The notes below the pieces were generated by a model. That model was not told the DNA's origin. It made no database searches and saw nothing but the letters and a program-made list of their open reading frames with translations. From Palsa-1033 sp963735455 (GTDB lineage: Bacteria; Chloroflexota; Limnocylindria; Limnocylindrales; CSP1-4): a stretch of DNA of 64,000 bases. The stretch is taken from assembly GCA_963735455.1 (NCBI GenBank), contig CAVTKZ010000003.1, positions 248,001 through 312,000 of the forward strand, in the 5' to 3' direction. Of this stretch, positions 60,887 through 64,000 are shown in pieces (positions within the stretch are counted from its first letter, which is position 1; each line of letters starts with the position of its first letter). Made by a program: the position numbers and the translations under genes.

Positions 60887-61471
60887 ATGGTCGAAACGCG
60901 CCGGCGGCAGATCGAGGCCGTCGCCTCGAGCCTGTTCCGGGAACAGGGCTATGCGGGCACCAGCGTCCGCGACATCGCCCGGGGGCTGGCCATCCAGGGC
61001 GCCAGCCTGTATGCCCATGTCGCCTCGAAGGAAGATGTCCTGTGGGCGATCGTCCGGCGGGCCGCGGACCAGTTCGAGGCCGCGGCCGACGAAGCCGAGC
61101 GGGCAACCCTGGGCCGGTCCGTCGCAGAGCGGCTCGAGGCCCTCGTCCGGGCCCACGTTGGCGTGCTGACCGATGACGTCGGCCAGGCCAGCGTCTTCGT
61201 CCGCGAGTGGCGCTCGCTGTCGGCCGAGCGGCGGGCCCGGATGGGTGCCCGGCGGGATGCCTACGAGAGCCGCTGGCGGACGTTGATCGCCGAAGGCAGT
61301 CGCAGCGCTGCGTTCGCACCGACCGACCCGCCGCTGGCCGCCGCCTACCTGCTGACCGCCCTGAACGGGATCGTGACCTGGTATCGGCCCGACGGGCCGC
61401 TCTCCCCGCGAGCGATCGCGGCCGAATACGTCGCCCTCAGCCTGCGCGCCCTGGGCGGGGACCGATCGTGA
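60887..61471 (+). CDS. TetR-family regulator of the paa operon (PaaR-like)
   Basis: 194 aa. The N-terminal DNA-binding domain is RRRQIEAVASSLFREQGYAG, TSVRDIARGLAIQGASLYAH and VASKEDVLWAIV; the C-terminal ligand domain is of the TetR_C-33/KstR2-like kind (FVREWRSLSAERRARMGARR, LLTALNGIVTWYRPDGPLSP). ATG 60887 after GGGAGCAAGCGG. The stop overlaps paaA (GTGA), so regulator and oxygenase genes are co-transcribed. Likely ligand: phenylacetyl-CoA, by context. Confidence 0.85.
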   Translation: MVETRRRQIEAVASSLFREQGYAGTSVRDIARGLAIQGASLYAHVASKEDVLWAIVRRAADQFEAAADEAERATLGRSVAERLEALVRAHVGVLTDDVGQASVFVREWRSLSAERRARMGARRDAYESRWRTLIAEGSRSAAFAPTDPPLAAAYLLTALNGIVTWYRPDGPLSPRAIAAEYVALSLRALGGDRS

Positions 61472-62454
61472 CCGACCCGCTGGCCCTCGACCCGGTCCTG
61501 CCCCAGCGCGAGCGGAGCCGCCTGCCGTTCAACCAGGAGCGGCCCCACGACGAGCGCTACCGGGCATTCGAGGATCATGTCCTGGCCGGTGGCAAGGTGG
61601 AGGCCGGCGACTGGCTGCCGGACGAGTATCGGACCAGCGTCCTGCGCTTCGTCGAGATGCACGCCAACAGCGAGCTGATGGGCGTCCTCCCCGAGCGGGA
61701 CTGGATCCTGCGCGCCCCGACCCTGCGCCGGAAGCTGGCCCTGACCGCCAAGATCCAGGACGAGGTCGGCCATGCCCAGCTGCTGTACCGGGTCGCCGAG
61801 GACCTGGGCAAGACGCGCGAGGCGATGATCGACGACCTGCTCGCCGGGCGGACCAAGTTCCACAACGTCTTCCACTACCCGACCCGGACGTGGGCCGACA
61901 TCGGGGTGATCGCCTGGCTCGTGGATGCCGCCGCCATCGTCGCCCAGCAGGCCCTGCGCGACTCGAGCTACGCCCCGTATGCCCGGACGATGAAGAAGAT
62001 CTGCTGGGAGGAATCGGTCCACATCATGCACGGCCGGGACGTGGTGGTGACCCTCGCGGCCGGCACGCCGGCCCAGCGGGCGATGGTCCAGGAGGCCCTC
62101 GACCGCTGGTGGCCGCCCCTCATGCAGATGCACGGGCCGCGCTCGGATCGGGCCCTCGACCGTGACCTCCACTGGCGGATCAAGGCCAAGACCTCGGAGG
62201 AGCTCCGCCAGGAGTTCCTGTCGATCTACGTGCCCCGGGTGCGGGAGCTCGGCTTGAGCCTGCCCGATCCGGAGCTGCGCCTGGACCCGGCGACCGGCAC
62301 CTGGCGCTACAGCGAGCCGGATTGGGCCGAGCTGCGCGCGGTGGTCACCGGCCATGGCCCGGCGTCGGCGGCCCGGATCGGGTTCCGCCGGGAGCAGCGT
62401 GCCGAGACGAGCTGGGTCCGCGCCGCGATCCTCGGCCCGGCCGCGGCGGCCTGA
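61468..62454 (+). CDS. paaA: Phenylacetyl-CoA epoxidase subunit A (catalytic)
   Basis: Di-iron subunit of PaaABCE, which epoxidises the ring of phenylacetyl-CoA, 328 aa. GTG 61468. RFVEMHANSELMGVLPERDW and KIQDEVGHAQLLYRVAEDLG carry iron-ligand Glu/His residues, with the second pair in KICWEESVHIMHGRDVV; also FHYPTRTWADIGVIAWLVDA. Ferritin-like helical fold. Shares one base with the paaB ATG (TGATG). Confidence 0.92.
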   Translation: MTDPLALDPVLPQRERSRLPFNQERPHDERYRAFEDHVLAGGKVEAGDWLPDEYRTSVLRFVEMHANSELMGVLPERDWILRAPTLRRKLALTAKIQDEVGHAQLLYRVAEDLGKTREAMIDDLLAGRTKFHNVFHYPTRTWADIGVIAWLVDAAAIVAQQALRDSSYAPYARTMKKICWEESVHIMHGRDVVVTLAAGTPAQRAMVQEALDRWWPPLMQMHGPRSDRALDRDLHWRIKAKTSEELRQEFLSIYVPRVRELGLSLPDPELRLDPATGTWRYSEPDWAELRAVVTGHGPASAARIGFRREQRAETSWVRAAILGPAAAA

Positions 62455-62864
62455 TGCTGCCCCGCCCGCCGGAGGCCGGGCCGGCAGCGCTCTCGATCGA
62501 GGACCGGCCGGGGATGGAGCCGTTCGAGGTCTTCCGCCAGGAACGGGAAGGCGAGCCGATGCGCCACGGCGGCAGCGTCGTCGCGCCCGACCCGACCCTG
62601 GCCCTCCACTACGCCCGCGAGCTCTACGCCCGGCGCGGCGAGAGCCTTCGCCTGTGGGTGATCCGGCGGGCGGACATCGTCGAGCTCGACGATCAGGACA
62701 TCCTCAATCCGCCGCTCGATCGCTCGTTCAAGAAGCCCGGTGGCTACGTCATGCGCGACAAGCTCGCCCAGGCCCGCCAGCGGAGCGGGCAGGCCAAGCG
62801 GGTGGCTTCGACCGGTCGGCGCCCGGCGCCTCCGCCGGGCGCCGCCCCAAGGGACGAGGGATGA
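62454..62864 (+). CDS. paaB: Phenylacetyl-CoA epoxidase subunit B
   Basis: Small structural subunit of the epoxidase, 136 aa (usual ~95): MEPFEVFRQEREGEPMRHGG, ALHYARELYARRGESLRLWV and LNPPLDRSFKKPGGYVMRDK are the PaaB core. About 20 residues precede and 30 Arg/Pro-rich residues follow the core. ATG 62454 is coupled to paaA, and its stop overlaps the paaC ATG. Confidence 0.9.
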   Translation: MLPRPPEAGPAALSIEDRPGMEPFEVFRQEREGEPMRHGGSVVAPDPTLALHYARELYARRGESLRLWVIRRADIVELDDQDILNPPLDRSFKKPGGYVMRDKLAQARQRSGQAKRVASTGRRPAPPPGAAPRDEG

Positions 62865-63673
62865 CGGTCGGAGCCGGCCGGCCGGCCCGGAGCGAAACGG
62901 CGGATCGTGAGCCGACGCGGGTCGCTGCCCTGGGTGAGCTCCTGCTGGCCCTCGCCGACGACGACTTCGTGCTCGGCTTCGCCGACAGCGAATGGACGGG
63001 GATTGCGCCGCACCTCGAGGAGGACGTCGCGATGAGCTCGCTCGCCCAGGACGAGCTCGGCCACGCCAGCGCCTACTACGGCCTCCTGGCTGGGCTGACC
63101 AACGACGATCCGGACCGGATCGCCTACGACCGCCCGGCCGAGGGATTCCGGCACTGCCGCCTCGTCGACCGCGGCCGCGGCGACTGGGCCCGGACGATGA
63201 CCCGGCGCTGGCTGTACGACACGGCCAACGCGGTCCGGCTCGAGGCCCTGGCCGGCTCGACCGACCGCTCGCTGGCCGAGCTGGTGGTCAAGGTTCGGCG
63301 CGAGGAGACGTACCACCTGCTCCACGGCGAGGCCTGGCTCGAGCGCCTGGCGAACCATGCCGGTGAGCCGCGCCGCCGTCTGCTCGAGGCGCTCGAGCTC
63401 GTCGGCCCGGATGCGCCCAGTGTCCTCGCTCCGTTGCCGTCCGAGGCGGCCCTGCTGGCGACGGGCATCCAGCCGGTCCCGTCGGCCGAGCTGACCGAAC
63501 GCTGGTCGGCCCGGATCGCGCCGGTCCTGGCCCGGCTCGGGCTGGACCTGCCGCCGGCCGCGCCGGCCGCCCTCGAGCCGACGACAGCCCGCTCCGGCCA
63601 CGGGCCGGCGTTCATCGCCCTGTGGACCGAGTTCAACGCGGTCCGCGGGCTCGACCGGGCGGCCAGCTGGTGA
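62861..63673 (+). CDS. paaC: Phenylacetyl-CoA epoxidase subunit C
   Basis: Ferritin-like partner of PaaA without its own iron activity, 270 aa: LLALADDDFVLGFADSEWTG, SLAQDELGHASAYYGLLAG, DWARTMTRRWLYDTANAVRL, KVRREETYHLLHGEAWLERL. The C-terminus ends GPAFIALWTEFNAVRGLDRA, typical of PaaC. ATG 62861 overlaps paaB; the stop overlaps the paaD GTG. Confidence 0.92.
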   Translation: MTVGAGRPARSETADREPTRVAALGELLLALADDDFVLGFADSEWTGIAPHLEEDVAMSSLAQDELGHASAYYGLLAGLTNDDPDRIAYDRPAEGFRHCRLVDRGRGDWARTMTRRWLYDTANAVRLEALAGSTDRSLAELVVKVRREETYHLLHGEAWLERLANHAGEPRRRLLEALELVGPDAPSVLAPLPSEAALLATGIQPVPSAELTERWSARIAPVLARLGLDLPPAAPAALEPTTARSGHGPAFIALWTEFNAVRGLDRAASW

Positions 63674-64000
63674 CGGCCGCGCTGGCCAGGCCCGCGCTGG
63701 ACATGCCCGGGACCCGGGGCCGGCTCACGGACGACCTGGCCGAGGTCCACGCGATCCTGGCTGGGATCGTCGACCCGGAGATCCCGGCGATCTCGATCGT
63801 CGACCTGGGCCTGGTCCGCGAGGTCAGCCTGGTCGAGGGCACCCTGGCCGTCGAGCTGTTGCCGACATTCATCGGCTGCCCGGCCCTCGACCTGATCCGG
63901 ACCAGCGTGACCGAGCGCCTCGAGCGGGAGCTGGCCGGGCCCGGATCCGGCGTCGAGCGGATCACCGTCACGATCAGCTTCGCCGAGCCGTGGACGGCGG
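63670..64000 (+). CDS. paaD: PaaD, DUF59 Fe-S assembly factor for the epoxidase, partial
   Basis: Cut by the window end; about 110 residues seen. VHAILAGIVDPEIPAISIVD, LGLVREVSLVEGTLAVELLP and TFIGCPALDLIRTSVTERLE are the DUF59 core with its conserved Cys (IGCP). PaaD is needed for a functional epoxidase, probably to mature the PaaE reductase cluster. GTG 63670 overlaps the paaC stop. The C-terminal zinc-ribbon part and paaE would lie beyond the window. Confidence 0.9.
   Translation, partial: MTAALARPALDMPGTRGRLTDDLAEVHAILAGIVDPEIPAISIVDLGLVREVSLVEGTLAVELLPTFIGCPALDLIRTSVTERLERELAGPGSGVERITVTISFAEPWTA

Overview
The window is about 70% G+C and almost fully coding. Short intergenic gaps, many 1-4 base start/stop overlaps (ATGA, GTGA, TTGA, TGATG) and frequent GTG/TTG starts are typical of it. 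Several gene families point to a monoderm-like, high-GC, aerobic heterotroph: a Septum_form-type lipoprotein/membrane protein, polyphosphate glucokinase, a CysO-Mec-CysM type cysteine route, a 490-residue isocitrate dehydrogenase and Rrf2-SufC-SufS-SufU. An uncultured soil or freshwater Chloroflexota (Limnocylindria-like) is my best guess, with an actinobacterium as the alternative. This is inference from gene content, not from a marker gene. No rRNA, tRNA, CRISPR array, insertion sequence or prophage was seen.

Layout. 1-1.3 kb: front of an S41 peptidase. 1.5-11 kb: sulfurtransferase, pabB-pabC, a DUF885-type hydrolase, a septum-formation-type protein, small unknowns, a SufT-like DUF59 protein, a cobalamin adenosyltransferase and a deacetylase. 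11-15.5 kb: a 1513-residue HTH-GAF-GGDEF-PAS-EAL protein. 16-21.4 kb: a complete ABC importer flanked by two related solute-binding lipoproteins, with visibly less GC-skewed codons than its neighbours. 21.5-24.2 kb: rrf2-sufC-sufS. 24.2-27.7 kb: solitary D12-class adenine methylase, a lipoprotein, an ArsR-SRPBCC regulator and a VOC protein. 28-32.7 kb: a cysteine-pair repeat surface protein, then sufU, rhodanese-E1, cysO, cysM and mec. 32.7-37.7 kb (minus): an ECF transporter, nucleoside hydrolase and GNAT operon. 37.7-42.7 kb: purK, icd, purE, a NUDIX protein and membrane proteins. 43-50 kb (minus): amino-acid/amine permease, glutamine-synthetase-like ligase, SDR, polyphosphate glucokinase, CoxG-like protein and aldehyde dehydrogenase. 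50.4-52.6 kb: LolA-like protein and fumC. 52.7-56.9 kb: flavin reductase, hydrolase, EthD-like protein and two crotonases including PaaG. 57-60.7 kb: GT87-like membrane protein and a sigma factor/FecR pair. 60.9-64 kb: a TetR regulator driving paaABCD, cut by the window end.

The most coherent unit is the sulfur region. An Rrf2 regulator with three cysteines heads sufCS. About 7 kb away SufU leads a cassette able to carry sulfur from cysteine desulfurase/rhodanese to a protein thiocarboxylate (CysO), use it to make cysteine (CysM) and release it (Mec, a JAMM peptidase). The CysO C-terminal GlyGly is masked by a 15-residue tail, CysM carries a His-rich extension, and the E1 gene is preceded by a three-hairpin leader. 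A second theme is aromatic catabolism through phenylacetyl-CoA (paaABCD, paaG, a PaaF-like hydratase). A third is probable gamma-glutamylation of an imported amine.

About fourteen genes are broken by one or more single-base frame slips, each of which restores a normal family member when ignored. They cluster in 33-38 kb and 50-52.5 kb and hit essential genes such as fumC, so I read most of them as assembly or read errors. Such genes are listed as one CDS over their full extent.
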